Positions 53,994 through 64,000 of a stretch of DNA of 64,000 nt are shown piece after piece. The stretch lies in the NCBI GenBank assembly GCA_963788055.1, contig CAWBFA010000002.1:744001-808000 (forward strand). The letters are read 5' to 3'. Below the pieces are notes generated by a model. It saw nothing but the letters and a program-made list of their open reading frames with translations. It did not search any database and was not told the DNA's origin. Source of the stretch: JACCTU01 sp963788055 (GTDB lineage: Bacteria > Actinomycetota > Thermoleophilia > Gaiellales > Gaiellaceae). Each line of letters starts with the position of its first letter. Position 1 is the stretch's first letter. The translations under genes were made by a program, and so were the position numbers.

Positions 53994-55031
53994 CTATTGC
54001 CCGACCTGTAGCTCTGCTCGGACGGCGCGCACGCCGGCAACCATCGCTTCGAGCTTGCCGAGCGCGGTCTCGCGTGCGAGGTACTTCATCCCGCAGTCCG
54101 GCGCGAGGACGAGCCGCTCGGGTCCCACCACCGTGAGGGCCTTGCGGACCCGATCTGCGACGATCTGCGGTGTCTCGACCGCGCCCGAGCCGAGGTCGAG
54201 GACTCCCAGGACGATCGTCTTGTCGGGGATGTCGCGCAGCACCTCCGGGTCGAGGTTCGGCTGCGCCGCCTCGAGCGAGAGGTGAGTCGCGAGGCAGTCG
54301 GCGAGCTCACGGAGGAACGGGTAGCCGGCGGGTCGGTCGTGAACGATGTGCGCGTAGCCGAAGCAGGTGTGAAGGACCGTGTCGCCTGCGATGCCGTCGA
54401 GCGCACGGTTGATCGCTTCGACGGCATACTCCCGCGCCGGCTCGGGACGCGCCTGGAGGTACGGCTCGTCGATCTGGACGACGTCGGCTCCGGCTGCCTT
54501 GAGGTCCCGCAGCTCCTCGTTGACGGCGTCGGCGTACGCGAGCGCGAGGCTCCGCTCGTCCGGGTAGTAGTCGTTCTGGGCCTGCTGCGTCATCGTGAAC
54601 GGCCCGGGAACGGTGATCTTGATCCGGCGATCCGTGATCGAGCGGAGAAACTCGACGTCACGGACCTCGACCGGCCGCGTGCGGCTGATGGGACCGACGA
54701 CCCTCGGGACGGGATTCTCGTGACCGGTGCGGTCGAGCGCGACGCCCGGCTCGTCCAGGTCGACTCCTTCGAGCGCCGTCGCGAACCGGTTGGAGTAGCT
54801 CTCTCGGCGCATCTCTCCGTCTGTGATCACGTCGACGCCCGCCCGCTCCATGTCCCGGACGGCGAGCCGAGTCGCGTCGTCCTGGGCCTCCTCGAGGAAC
54901 GGCTCCGGTATCCGCCAGAGCTCGCGCGCTCGCACCCGCGGCGGTAGCCGCTCGCCGAGCCGGTCGCGGTCGATCAGCCAGTGAGGCTGGGGATAGCTCC
55001 CCACGACCGACGTGAGCAGAACGCCGGTCAC
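53994..55031 (-). CDS. Cobalamin-independent methionine synthase (MetE C-terminal)-like protein
   Basis: 345 residues from a GTG overlapping the CoA-ligase stop (GTGA). It covers only the catalytic C-terminal barrel of MetE: TSVVGSYPQPHWL at the start, VDVITDGEMRRESY, KITVPGPFTMTQQ, VVQIDEPYL, VLHTCFGYAH with a His-x-Cys zinc ligand pair, and LVLAPDCGMKYL with the second Cys. Such short forms transfer methyl groups from donors other than methyl-tetrahydrofolate polyglutamate, or act in demethylation of natural compounds. It is the third gene of an operon with a citrate-synthase-like enzyme and a CoA ligase, so a role in catabolism is more likely than in methionine synthesis. Confidence 0.8.
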   Translation of the reverse strand: MTGVLLTSVVGSYPQPHWLIDRDRLGERLPPRVRARELWRIPEPFLEEAQDDATRLAVRDMERAGVDVITDGEMRRESYSNRFATALEGVDLDEPGVALDRTGHENPVPRVVGPISRTRPVEVRDVEFLRSITDRRIKITVPGPFTMTQQAQNDYYPDERSLALAYADAVNEELRDLKAAGADVVQIDEPYLQARPEPAREYAVEAINRALDGIAGDTVLHTCFGYAHIVHDRPAGYPFLRELADCLATHLSLEAAQPNLDPEVLRDIPDKTIVLGVLDLGSGAVETPQIVADRVRKALTVVGPERLVLAPDCGMKYLARETALGKLEAMVAGVRAVRAELQVGQ

Positions 55032-56332
55032 GAGTGCTCGACGAGCTTCGACTTGTACTCGCTCCGCCGCAGGCTCCCCCACGGAACGAGCTCCACGCGC
55101 GTCTGGACGACGAGCGCGTCGCGCACCCTGTGACGAATCGCCTCGGCGAGCGCGGGATCGCCCGTTGCGCCCTGCGCGAGCTCGACACTCACCGGAAGCG
55201 GCGGCCGCTGCTTCACGCCCGGCGACAGCGGCTTGACGACGATGTGACCGCTGACCTCGGGAGCGAACGCACTCACGACTTCGCGGATCGCCGAGGGGAA
55301 GACGTTGACCCCGCGGACGATGAGCATGTCGTCCGTTCGTCCGATGCACCGCACTCGAGGGCTCGTGCGGCCACAGGCACACAGGCTCGTCCGGACCTCG
55401 ACGTGATCGCGCGTGCGGAACCGAAGCAGCGGCGCTGCGCGGTGCTGGAGATGCGTCAACACGAGCTCGCCGGTGGCGCCGTCATCCAACTCGACGGCAA
55501 CGCCCGTTTCGGGCTCGATCAACTCGGCGTGAACGAAGCCGCGCGCGCCCAGGTGCATTCCGTCCTGCTGCTCGCACTCACCCCAGAGCGAGACGCCGAT
55601 GTCCCCGATACCCATCGCCTCGGTGACCTTCGCGCCCCAACCTTCCTCGAGGTTCGCACGGAAGGCCGGCTCGCCTCCGCCGGGCTCACCCGCCACGAGC
55701 ACGCGCTCGACGCTCGACCCACGGAGATCGACGTCCCGCTCGGCCGCCCACTCGACCAGATATGCGGCGTAGGACGGCGTGAGCACGACGGCGTCGGGCC
55801 TGAGGAGCTCGACCGCGAGCATCAAGCGCTCGGTGTTCCCGGTTCCGACCGGGATGTGAGAAAGGCCGATGCGCTCGAACGCCGCGAGGGCTGCACCGGC
55901 GACGAACGGCCCGGCGTTGTACGTGGAGACGATGCGCTGGCCGGAGGCGACACCGGACGCTGCGTAGCTGCGTGCGGAGGCCGTGACCCAGTTGTCGAGA
56001 TCGGCGGCCGTCAGCGGGACGTAGCTGGGCGCTCCCGTCGTGCCGCTCGTCGAGTAGATCCGGACGATCTCGGACGGCGCCGCGCAGAGATGCGCGCCGA
56101 TCGGGCTCTCGGGCGTGCACGTCGCCCTGAGCTCTCGCTTGTCGGTGAGAGGCAGCTGCGCGATGTCCGCAAGCCCGCCCGTCGCCTCGGGGGAGGCGAA
56201 GCCCGCTTCTGCCAGCTTCTCGCGATAGAAGGTCGAGCGATCGAAGAGGTAGGCGAGCTGCGTGCGATAGCTCGCGTCGTCGACGGCGAGCTGCTCCGCC
56301 CACGGAAGGCTCTCGACCTCAGGCGCGAGCAT
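55028..56332 (-). CDS. Phenylacetate-CoA ligase (PaaK)-like AMP-forming enzyme
   Basis: 434 residues, intact, ATG start. Family features: FDRSTFYREKLAEAGF, the P-loop YSTSGTTGAPSYVPLT, VLVAGEPGGGEPAFRANLE, EAMGIGDIGVSLWGECEQQD and the hinge GRTDDMLIVRGVNVFPSAI; C-terminal lysine region RRSEYKSKLVEHS. It activates an aryl or similar carboxylic acid to its CoA thioester; the actual acid is unknown. It overlaps the upstream citrate-synthase-like gene by 14 bp and the downstream MetE-like gene by 4 bp, a tight operon. Confidence 0.87.
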   Translation of the reverse strand: MLAPEVESLPWAEQLAVDDASYRTQLAYLFDRSTFYREKLAEAGFASPEATGGLADIAQLPLTDKRELRATCTPESPIGAHLCAAPSEIVRIYSTSGTTGAPSYVPLTAADLDNWVTASARSYAASGVASGQRIVSTYNAGPFVAGAALAAFERIGLSHIPVGTGNTERLMLAVELLRPDAVVLTPSYAAYLVEWAAERDVDLRGSSVERVLVAGEPGGGEPAFRANLEEGWGAKVTEAMGIGDIGVSLWGECEQQDGMHLGARGFVHAELIEPETGVAVELDDGATGELVLTHLQHRAAPLLRFRTRDHVEVRTSLCACGRTSPRVRCIGRTDDMLIVRGVNVFPSAIREVVSAFAPEVSGHIVVKPLSPGVKQRPPLPVSVELAQGATGDPALAEAIRHRVRDALVVQTRVELVPWGSLRRSEYKSKLVEHS

Positions 56333-57140
56333 CGGGCTCGTACTCGACCGCCTCCTCCGCCTTCGCGGCCAGCAGGAAGCCGAGCGGCTGCTCGCGCTCC
56401 TCGGCCAGATGCGCGAGCAGGCCGGCAGTGCGCGCGAGAATCGGAACGGCCTTCGCGTCGTCCGGCGAATAGCCGAGGTCGAGCATCACCGCCGCGATCG
56501 GCATGGCGACGTTCATCGTGAGCGGCTTGCCCCAGGCCTCGGCCACGGCGTCGCGGAGAGCACGCGCGAGGAGCACGTGCGGTCCGCTGACCCCGCGCGC
56601 ATCCGCGAGCTCGAGAATCCGTTCCGCGCGAGGGTCGAGCGGCCGATGGACCGGATGCCCGAACCCCGGCACCTTGTCGCCGGAGGCCTGGATCGCGCGC
56701 GCGACGTCTCCGGCAACCGCTGTCGGCGTGCCCCCGGACGCAACCTCTCTCTGCATGTCCTCGAGCAGCCGCCCGCAGGCTTCGGACGTGCCGAGCACGA
56801 CCGGCCCCGCGCCGAGGATCCCCGCAGCGACCGCGCCCTGCAGCGATCCCGGGTCGGCGGCGAGCGTCATGCGCGCCGCCACGTTGCTGGGCATCATCCC
56901 GTGCTCGGCGATCGCGACGAGCAGCAGGTCGAGGAAGAAGCGCTGATCGTCGCTGGGCTCGCGCCCGGTGAGCAGCAGATGGAAGTACTCGGTGAAGCTC
57001 AGCCGGCCCATCAGGTCGCCGCAGAGGTCGCGCCCACGCACTTCGACCCTGTCGGGATAGGCCTGGCTGATGTGGCTCACGGGGCCGCCGGCCTCACCGG
57101 GCATTCCCGCGACGCTACGCAGAGGACGCGCGACCGTCAA
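56319..57140 (-). CDS. Citrate synthase-family protein (citryl-CoA lyase-like)
   Basis: About 273 residues; the start may be later (ATG at 57104). Shorter than normal citrate synthase (about 380-430). Conserved elements: GRLSFTEYFHLLLTGREP, LVAIAEHGMMPSNVAARMTL (with the conserved His), KVPGFGHPVHRPLDPRAERI (the GFGH-x(3,4)-DPR site) and PLTMNVAMPIAAVMLDLGYS. Such compact forms are annotated as citryl-CoA lyase. It may cleave or form a citryl-type CoA ester. With PaaK-like and MetE-like genes it makes a three-gene catabolic operon. Confidence 0.82.
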   Translation of the reverse strand: MTVARPLRSVAGMPGEAGGPVSHISQAYPDRVEVRGRDLCGDLMGRLSFTEYFHLLLTGREPSDDQRFFLDLLLVAIAEHGMMPSNVAARMTLAADPGSLQGAVAAGILGAGPVVLGTSEACGRLLEDMQREVASGGTPTAVAGDVARAIQASGDKVPGFGHPVHRPLDPRAERILELADARGVSGPHVLLARALRDAVAEAWGKPLTMNVAMPIAAVMLDLGYSPDDAKAVPILARTAGLLAHLAEEREQPLGFLLAAKAEEAVEYEPDARA

Positions 57141-57188
57141 GCCCGGCTGAGCCGAGCAGGAGTGGTCGCGCGTTCTCGACGCTCGAGC

Positions 57189-58547
57189 TCAGCCCGATCG
57201 CACGGCGTGCTGCCCGTTTCGCTGGTTCGCGATGAAGTCGCGATACCAGCGGTAGCTCGACTTCGGCACGCGCTCGAGCGTCGGGTAGTCGACGTAGACG
57301 ATCCCGAAGCGCTTCGAGTACCCGTGTGCCCACTCGAAGTTGTCGAGCAGCGACCACACGAAGTAGCCGGCCATCGGGACACCTGCCTCGATCGCTTTGC
57401 CGATCGCGGCGACGTGCGCCTCGATGTACGCCTGTCGCTCGGGGTCGTTCACCTCGCCGTCGTGCGTCGGGTGATCGCCGAACGCGGCGCCGTTCTCCGT
57501 GATGTAGATCGGGGGCGGGTCATAGTCGTCGCGCACGCGCACGAGCAGGTCGTACAGACCGTTCGGGTAGATCTCCCAGTCCATCGCGGTGTACGACGCG
57601 TCCGGATCGCGCACGGCGAGCGGGCGCCCGCCCTCGGGGTTCGCGCGCAGCACCTGTCGCGAGTAGTAGTTGACGCCGAGGAAGTCGAGCGGCGCGGCGA
57701 TCGCCTCGAGATCACCGTTCTCGACCGGCGGCGCCGACGGTGCGAAGTACTCCAGCATGTCGGCCGGATAGCTCCCGCGGAACACGGGATCGAGGAACCA
57801 GCGGTTGAAGAACCCGTCGGCGTTCTGCGCGGCAAGACGGTCGGCTTCGTTCTCGCTCGCGGGGTACGCGGGGTTGAGGACAAGTGTGATGCCGACCCTC
57901 GAGTCGGGAGCGACCCGCCGAATTGCCTCCGCCGCCCAGCCGTGCGAGAGGAGGAGATGATGGGCTGCGGCGAGCGCGTCGTCCGTGCTCGCACGCCCGG
58001 GCGCGTGCTCACCGGATCCGTAGCCGAGCCACGCGGCGACCCAGGGCTCGTTGTGCGTGATCCAGTGCGAGACCCGGTCGCCGAGACGCTCTGCAACGAC
58101 CTCGGCGTACTCGACGAAGGCTTCGGCGGTCGAGCGCGCCGCCCAGCCGCCTTCGTCCTCCAGCGTCTGCGGCAAGTCCCAGTGGTAGAGGGTCGGGAAC
58201 GGCTGCACGTCCTGCGCCAGCAGCTCGTCGATCAGCCGGTCGTAGAAGTCGAGTCCGCTCTGGTTCACGCGGCCTCGCCCCTCCGGGAAGATGCGCGGCC
58301 AGGCGATCGACAGGCGGAACACGTCGAGCCCGAGCTGGTGCATCAGCCGGATGTCGTCGGGAAACCGGTGGTAGAAGTCGCAGGCGACCGCGCCGGTCTC
58401 GCCGTTGCGCACCTTCCCGGGCGTCGCGCAGAACCGGTCCCAGATGCTTTCGCCGCGCCCGTCCTCGTGGGCGGCGCCTTCGATCTGGTACGCCGCCGTC
58501 GCGGCGCCCCAGACGAAGTCGGCGGGAAACGCGGTCTTGTCGGTCAT
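57189..58547 (-). CDS. Glycoside hydrolase family 1 beta-glucosidase
   Basis: 452 residues, intact. ATG at 58547 has GGAGG upstream; it overlaps the end of the ABC ATPase gene by 3 bp. GH1 N-terminal signature DFVWGAATAAYQIEGAAHED; acid/base Glu167 in ITHNEPWV; nucleophile Glu351 in IYITENGAAF; C-terminal GYFVWSLLDNFEWAHGYSKR for the aglycone site. No signal peptide, so it acts on imported cellobiose or beta-glucosides in the cytosol. It is the last gene of the ABC transporter operon, which suggests the transporter brings in its substrate. Confidence 0.93.
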   Translation of the reverse strand: MTDKTAFPADFVWGAATAAYQIEGAAHEDGRGESIWDRFCATPGKVRNGETGAVACDFYHRFPDDIRLMHQLGLDVFRLSIAWPRIFPEGRGRVNQSGLDFYDRLIDELLAQDVQPFPTLYHWDLPQTLEDEGGWAARSTAEAFVEYAEVVAERLGDRVSHWITHNEPWVAAWLGYGSGEHAPGRASTDDALAAAHHLLLSHGWAAEAIRRVAPDSRVGITLVLNPAYPASENEADRLAAQNADGFFNRWFLDPVFRGSYPADMLEYFAPSAPPVENGDLEAIAAPLDFLGVNYYSRQVLRANPEGGRPLAVRDPDASYTAMDWEIYPNGLYDLLVRVRDDYDPPPIYITENGAAFGDHPTHDGEVNDPERQAYIEAHVAAIGKAIEAGVPMAGYFVWSLLDNFEWAHGYSKRFGIVYVDYPTLERVPKSSYRWYRDFIANQRNGQHAVRSG

Positions 58548-59412
58548 GCTGCATGCCTCCTCACGAAGTGGTTGGGTCGTTCTTCGACGAGCGCCGTTCC
58601 CGCGCCGAGCTCGCCGACGTCGCGGCCTGCGCGGGCAGGCAGCCGCTGCTGCCGGAGCGCAGTCTCGGGATGCGGCACCGCCGAGAGCAGGAGCCGTGTG
58701 TACGGGTGAAGCGGCTCGAGGAGCACGGAGTCGGTCGGGCCCTGCTCGACGATCTGGCCGGCGTACATCACGAGCACCTCGTCGGCGACGTAGCGCGCGC
58801 TCGCGATGTCGTGCGTGATGTAGAGGAACGCGATCCCGAACTCGTGCTTCAGTTGCATCATCAGGTTGAGGATCCCGATGCGGATCGAGACGTCGAGCAT
58901 CGAGATCGGCTCGTCGGCGAGGATCACTTCTGGGTTGACGGCGAGCGCGCGCGCGATTGCGACGCGCTGACGCTGGCCCCCCGAGAGCTCGTGCGGGTAC
59001 TTCGCCGCGTACTTCTCCGGCGGACTGAGACCCACGGTGCGCAGCAGCTCGTGCACCCGAGGAGTCACCTTGCTCCTCGGAACGACGCTGTGAATCCGCA
59101 CCGGCCGCTCGAGGTGATGCTTGATCGTCCTCACCGGGTTCAGCGAGTCGAACGGGTCCTGGAAGATCATCTGCACGCGCGAGCGGTAGAGCTGGACGTC
59201 GCAGCGATCCAGCACGTCCTTCCCCCCGTAGAAGACCGAGCCTGAGGTCGCGTCGTGCAGCCGCGCGAGGATGCGCGCTACGGTGCTCTTGCCGCTGCCA
59301 CTCTCGCCGACGAGCGCCGTGATCGTGCCCGTTCGGAGCGTGAAGCTCACGTCGTCGACGGCGCGCAGCTTCTTGAAGTCCTTCGTCAGTCCCTGGACCA
59401 CGAGCTCGGTGG

Positions 59413-59416
<4 letters not shown>
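58544..59416 (-). CDS. ABC transporter ATP-binding protein (OppF-like)
   Basis: 290 residues from a GTG overlapping the OppD-like stop (GTGA). Walker A LVGESGSGKST, Q-loop MIFQDPFDSLNP, signature ELSGGQRQRVAIARAL, Walker B VILADEPISMLDV, His switch YITHD. C-terminal extension EPLHPYTRLLLSAVP is the oligopeptide/dipeptide (OppF) type. It energises import with the OppD-like partner. Immediately upstream of the GH1 gene. Confidence 0.92.
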
Positions 59417-60451
<1,035 letters not shown>

Positions 60452-60455
<4 letters not shown>

Positions 60456-61360
60456 CGGGCCGCTTTCCGCCGGCGCAAACGCGGGTTCGCGAGCTCGTCG
60501 ACGCCGAAGTTGATGAACACGAGTGCCGCGACCGAGAGTGCCAGCGCGACTCCCGGGAAGACAAAGTGCCACCAGTTGCCCTGGAGGACGCTCGAGTTGT
60601 TCTGCGCCCAGTAGAGCGTCGTTCCCCAGGTGATCTTGTTGACGTCGCCGAACCCGAGGAACTCGAGCCCGGCGGCGAAGATGATGGAGAGATAGAAGAC
60701 GAGCAGGAAGCCGGCGGCGATCCGGCTGACCATGTTCGGCATGATCTCGCCGAAGACGATTCGCCAGCTTCTCTCGCCGCTGACCTTGGCCGCCTGGATG
60801 AAGTCGCGGTTCCTGAGCGTCAGCGCCTGGCTTCGGAGAATGCGAGCCTCGACGGCCCACGTCGTCAGGCCGAGGATCAGCACCATGACCACCGGCCCCC
60901 GCGTCGGCACGAGTGAGTAGACGACAAGCAGTAGCGGCAGCACCGGGATGATGAGGAAGATGTTCGTGACGAGGTTGATCGAGTCGTCGATCCAACCGCC
61001 CGAGTACGCGGCGAACATGCCCAGCGTCGCGGCGATCACGGTCGAGATCAGCGCCGCCGCCGCGCCGACCGCGAGCGACGTCCTGGCGCCCCACACCACC
61101 TGGGCGAAGACGTCGTAGCCCTGGTCGGTCGTGCCGAACCAGAACTCGCTGTTCGGCGACTGGCCCGGCAGCGCGACGATCTCGTCCGGCGGGTACTGCG
61201 CGAGCACGGGCGCGAGTAGAGCGGCGAGGACCATGCCGGCGAAGACGACGATCCCGAAGCAGGACTTCGGGTTCGTCAGCAGGAGCCGCGCCCACTCCGG
61301 CGAGCGGAGCCGCCGGCTCGGCACGCCGGGGAGAGGCATCGCGACCGGGTCGACGACCAC
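60452..61360 (-). CDS. ABC transporter permease (OppC/DppC-like)
   Basis: About 302 residues from a GTG at 61360 (an ATG at 61339 is an alternative). N-terminal helix FGIVVFAGMVLAALLAPVLA, then the typical PNSEFWFGTTDQGYDVFAQV and ARTSLAVGAAAALISTVIAA, EAA loop RDFIQAAKVSGERSWRIVF, and FPGVALALSVAALVFINFGV at the end. Six helices. It pairs with the permease upstream to form the channel. Confidence 0.9.
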
Positions 61361-61362
61361 GG

Positions 61363-62349
61363 TCAGTTCGCGCGCACGCGCGGGTCGAGAAGGACGTAGA
61401 CGAGGTCCATGATCAGGTTGGCGACGAGGACGCAGACGGCGAAGACGAGCAGCAGCGCCTGTGCGAGCGGATAGTCGGAGCCGAGTGCGGCTTGCTGAAG
61501 CGTCAGCCCGACGCCCGGGTAGCTGAAAACGTACTCGATGAAGATGAGGCCGCCGACCGCGGCGCCGAACTGGGCGGCGAAACCGGTCAGCGGCGGCAGG
61601 ATCGCGTTGCGCCCCGCGTACATCGTCATGACGCGGCTGTCTCGGAGGCCCTTCGCGTGGGCCATCGCGACGTAGTCCTCCTCGACGGTGCCGATCATCA
61701 CGTTCCGCATGCTGAGCAGCCACCCGCCGGTGAAGACGCACAGGATGACCAGCATCGGGAGCTGCGCGTGGCGCACGACGCTCTGGAGAAAGTCAACGCT
61801 GAACCCCGGCTCGATGTTCGTGTCGTAGGCGTGCTGGATCGGGAACCAGCCCCACTTCAGCCCCAGGAAGTACACGGCGACGAGCGAGGTGAAGAACGCA
61901 GGAAACGCGCCGAGCGCGATCAGCAGCGGCGTGAAGACGCTGTCGACGACCCCGCCGCGACGCCACGCGGCAACCATCCCGAGCAACGTGCCGATCACGA
62001 ACGCGAAGGCGAACGAGACGCCGACGAGAAAGATCGAGTACGGGAGCGTGCGGCCGATCACCTCCGTCACCGGAGCGGGGAAGTTCGAGGTCGAGATGCC
62101 GAAGTCGCCGTGCACGAGCTGCCCCAGGTACGTGAAGTACCCCTGGAGCAACGGTTCCTTCTGGAACCCGAGGGCGTTTCGCAGGTTCTCGACCGCGTTC
62201 GGGTTGGCCGCGAGCTGGGCCGGCGAGAGCCGTGCGAGGAGGCCGTCGATCGGCTCGCCGGGGACCATTCGCGGCAGGAGGTAGTTCAGCGTCACCGCGC
62301 CCCAGAGGGCGACCGCGTAGAACCCGAGTCGACGAAGGATGAATCGCAC
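61363..62349 (-). CDS. ABC transporter permease (OppB/DppB-like)
   Basis: 328 residues, intact. Typical start MRFILRRLGFYAVALWGAVT with LNYLLPRMVPGEPID; FTYLGQLVHGDFGISTSNFP; EEDYVAMAHAKGLRDSRVMT (EAA loop) and FIEYVFSYPGVGLTLQQAAL. Six helices. The gene is 2 bp from the OppC-like start and 63 bp after the substrate-binding protein gene, so all are probably in one operon. Confidence 0.92.
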   Translation of the reverse strand: MRFILRRLGFYAVALWGAVTLNYLLPRMVPGEPIDGLLARLSPAQLAANPNAVENLRNALGFQKEPLLQGYFTYLGQLVHGDFGISTSNFPAPVTEVIGRTLPYSIFLVGVSFAFAFVIGTLLGMVAAWRRGGVVDSVFTPLLIALGAFPAFFTSLVAVYFLGLKWGWFPIQHAYDTNIEPGFSVDFLQSVVRHAQLPMLVILCVFTGGWLLSMRNVMIGTVEEDYVAMAHAKGLRDSRVMTMYAGRNAILPPLTGFAAQFGAAVGGLIFIEYVFSYPGVGLTLQQAALGSDYPLAQALLLVFAVCVLVANLIMDLVYVLLDPRVRAN

Positions 62350-62412
62350 GCGTCTACCGGAGTATCGACCGGCGGACGCCCCGGGGGCCAGGGCGCCCGC
62401 CGACCGCCGGGT

Positions 62413-64000
62413 TCACCGGATCCGGGTCCTCATCGCCTTGCCGCCGGGGCAGATCGTCGTCAGCAGCACGGCATTCTCCGGGTACGTGTTGTAGATCGGC
62501 CGCACATAGTGGTTGGTGGGCGTCGGGAAGCAGTGGAAGTACTTCGTGCTGTAGGTCGACCACTGCGGTCCGATGAAGATCGGGATGACCGGCAGCTTCT
62601 GGAGCCAGAGCTTCTGCAGCTGCACCGCGATCTTCCGCTGGCTGGTCACCGCGAGCGTCGACTTCCATTGATCGAGCAGGCTGGTCGCCTTCGTGTCCTG
62701 GAAGTGCGCGAAGTTGCCCGTGTTGACGGCGTCCTCGCCCGACGGGAGGTACGTGTTCCTGTGCATGTTGTTGAAGAAGAAGCCGAACGGCGAGCCCGTC
62801 GCGGCGGTCTGCCACATGAGGGTCACGAACTTCGTGCTCGTCGCGTTCGGGAACCATTCACCCCAGCCCGGCTCGAGCTTGACGCGCGCGTCGATGCCGA
62901 TGTCCTGGAGGTTCTTCGTGATGATCTGGAGCGAGGCGACCCAGTCCGACCAGCCCGAGATCACGTGGATCGTGAAGCTGACGCGGTTGCCTCGCGGGTC
63001 CATCAGCCTGTCGCCGTCGTAGCGGAACCCGTTCGACGTCAGCATCTGCTTCGCAGCAGTGGGGCTGTACTTCGCCAGCTTCTTCGCGTCGGCCTTGACC
63101 TTCGCGTCGGTCACCCACTTCGGGAACAGCTGCGAGAGGCCGATCGCGTCGGTGGGCGGCGCGTAGCCGTACTCGCCGAGCTTCGAGACCTTGTTGCGGT
63201 CGATTGCCATGCTGATTGCCTTGCGGAACGGGATGAGGCTGTACGGGTACTTCCCGGTGTCGAACATCACCGAGATCGGGTACGCCGTGACGTCGTAGAA
63301 CGCGTGGTAGTAGAGCGGGCTCTTCGCGATGTACGCCTTCTCGACGTTCGGGACGAAGTTGTGCGTCCAGTCGGCCTTGCCGCTGACGATCTGCAGCAAT
63401 GCGGCGTCGTTCGACGTCGCTTGGATGTACTCGACGCATTTGAGCTTCGGCTTGCCACGCTGCCAGTAGCGAGGGTTGCGCTCGAGGACGTAGTCCTGCG
63501 CGTTGAACCGAGACACGCGGACGTACGGGCCTGAGCCGACCGGGTTCGAGTTCGTGAACTTGTCGATGTCGGCGACCTTCGAGAACACGTGCTTCGGGAC
63601 CACGAAGACGCCGTTCAGGTTCACCGAGACGAACTGCGAGTCCTTGCTCTTGAGCCTGATCACGACGCCGTGGCTTCCTTTCTGGCGCACGGAGGCGACG
63701 TTCGAGCCCGCGCGGAACATGCCGAGGATGTCCATCGTCGGGTTCTGCTTGCCGGCGGTCAGGCTGTAGACGACGTCTGCGGCGGTCAGCGGCTTGCCGT
63801 CCGACCAGCGGACGTTCCTCCGGATGCTCAGGGTGATCGTCTTTGCGTCCTTGCTCCACTCGTAGTTCTGCGCAAGCCACTTGTACTCACGGCCACCGCC
63901 TGCGGGCGTCGTGATCACGAGCGGCTCGTACATGCCGCCGCGAACGAAGCTCGAAGACGGGAGCCCCTGCACATAGGGGTTGAAGTTGCGAACGAAGGTC
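62413..64000 (-). CDS. ABC transporter substrate-binding protein, family 5 (partial at right edge)
   Basis: The window holds the last 528 residues or so; the N terminus and signal peptide lie beyond 64000. Typical SBP_bac_5 pattern: MYEPLVI, then SIRRNVRWSDGKPLTAADVV, NPVGSGPYVRVSRFNAQDYV with LERNPRYWQRGKPKL, and IPFRKAISMAIDRNKV. The C-terminal part has GWGEWFPNATSTKFVTLM. Homologues bind peptides, nickel or oligosaccharides. The GH1 beta-glucosidase at the other end of the operon favours cellobiose or a related beta-glucoside, as in thermophilic bacteria with Dpp-type sugar transporters; this is inference. Confidence 0.9.
   Translation of the reverse strand, partial: TFVRNFNPYVQGLPSSSFVRGGMYEPLVITTPAGGGREYKWLAQNYEWSKDAKTITLSIRRNVRWSDGKPLTAADVVYSLTAGKQNPTMDILGMFRAGSNVASVRQKGSHGVVIRLKSKDSQFVSVNLNGVFVVPKHVFSKVADIDKFTNSNPVGSGPYVRVSRFNAQDYVLERNPRYWQRGKPKLKCVEYIQATSNDAALLQIVSGKADWTHNFVPNVEKAYIAKSPLYYHAFYDVTAYPISVMFDTGKYPYSLIPFRKAISMAIDRNKVSKLGEYGYAPPTDAIGLSQLFPKWVTDAKVKADAKKLAKYSPTAAKQMLTSNGFRYDGDRLMDPRGNRVSFTIHVISGWSDWVASLQIITKNLQDIGIDARVKLEPGWGEWFPNATSTKFVTLMWQTAATGSPFGFFFNNMHRNTYLPSGEDAVNTGNFAHFQDTKATSLLDQWKSTLAVTSQRKIAVQLQKLWLQKLPVIPIFIGPQWSTYSTKYFHCFPTPTNHYVRPIYNTYPENAVLLTTICPGGKAMRTRIR

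Overview
The window is high-GC bacterial chromosome with dense coding, many 4-bp ATGA/GTGA stop-start overlaps and frequent GTG starts. Gene content (ndh-cydABDC, phytoene synthase, SHOCT and DUF6325 proteins, MalT-like LuxR regulators, aerobic-type formylglycine enzyme) and codon bias suggest an actinobacterium, possibly Thermoleophilia (Gaiellales/Solirubrobacterales); that placement is inference. No rRNA, tRNA, CRISPR, phage or insertion sequence was recognised.

Layout. 0-3 kb: end of an unknown gene, pterin carbinolamine dehydratase, an atypical SDR and a secreted SGNH hydrolase. 3-24 kb: envelope and stress genes (DUF7144 protein, two YbhN-like proteins, NfeD, YihY, type I sulfatase with a convergent formylglycine-generating enzyme operon, K+ channel, SHOCT proteins, a holin-like/phosphatase fusion, DUF6325, MFS pump) around a MalT-like LuxR gene. 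24-31.5 kb: ndh-cydA-cydB-cydD-cydC, a complete type II NADH dehydrogenase plus bd oxidase unit. 31.5-41 kb: carbohydrate genes, zwf-GH15-GMC oxidoreductase-MFS-aldose epimerase running left, and SCP2-glycogen debranching enzyme running right. 41.5-46.8 kb: AhpD-like protein, a second intact MalT-like LuxR regulator, AI-2E family transporter and a lipoprotein. 47-57 kb: geranylgeranyl-reductase-like protein plus phytoene synthase, beta-propeller protein, MFS-cNMP fusion, repeat protein, subtilase plus GAF protein, and a citrate-synthase-like/CoA-ligase/MetE-like operon. 57-64 kb: a family 5 peptide/oligosaccharide ABC transporter ending in a GH1 beta-glucosidase.

The most striking signal is a 17-bp palindrome, TCACCC-N5-GGGTGA, with invariant spacing. 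Five perfect and nine one-mismatch copies lie between 2.9 and 45.7 kb. All are in intergenic DNA or overlap only a stop codon (one depends on a start choice), mostly 15-80 bp upstream of envelope, ion-transport, SHOCT, respiratory and regulator genes, including both MalT-like LuxR genes. It looks like the operator of an undescribed envelope/respiration regulon, perhaps controlled by one of those regulators.

Many genes between about 8 and 45 kb carry single indels that break an otherwise conserved reading frame. They look like consensus errors of the assembly more than true pseudogenes, so several entries span two or more frames; this is stated for each.
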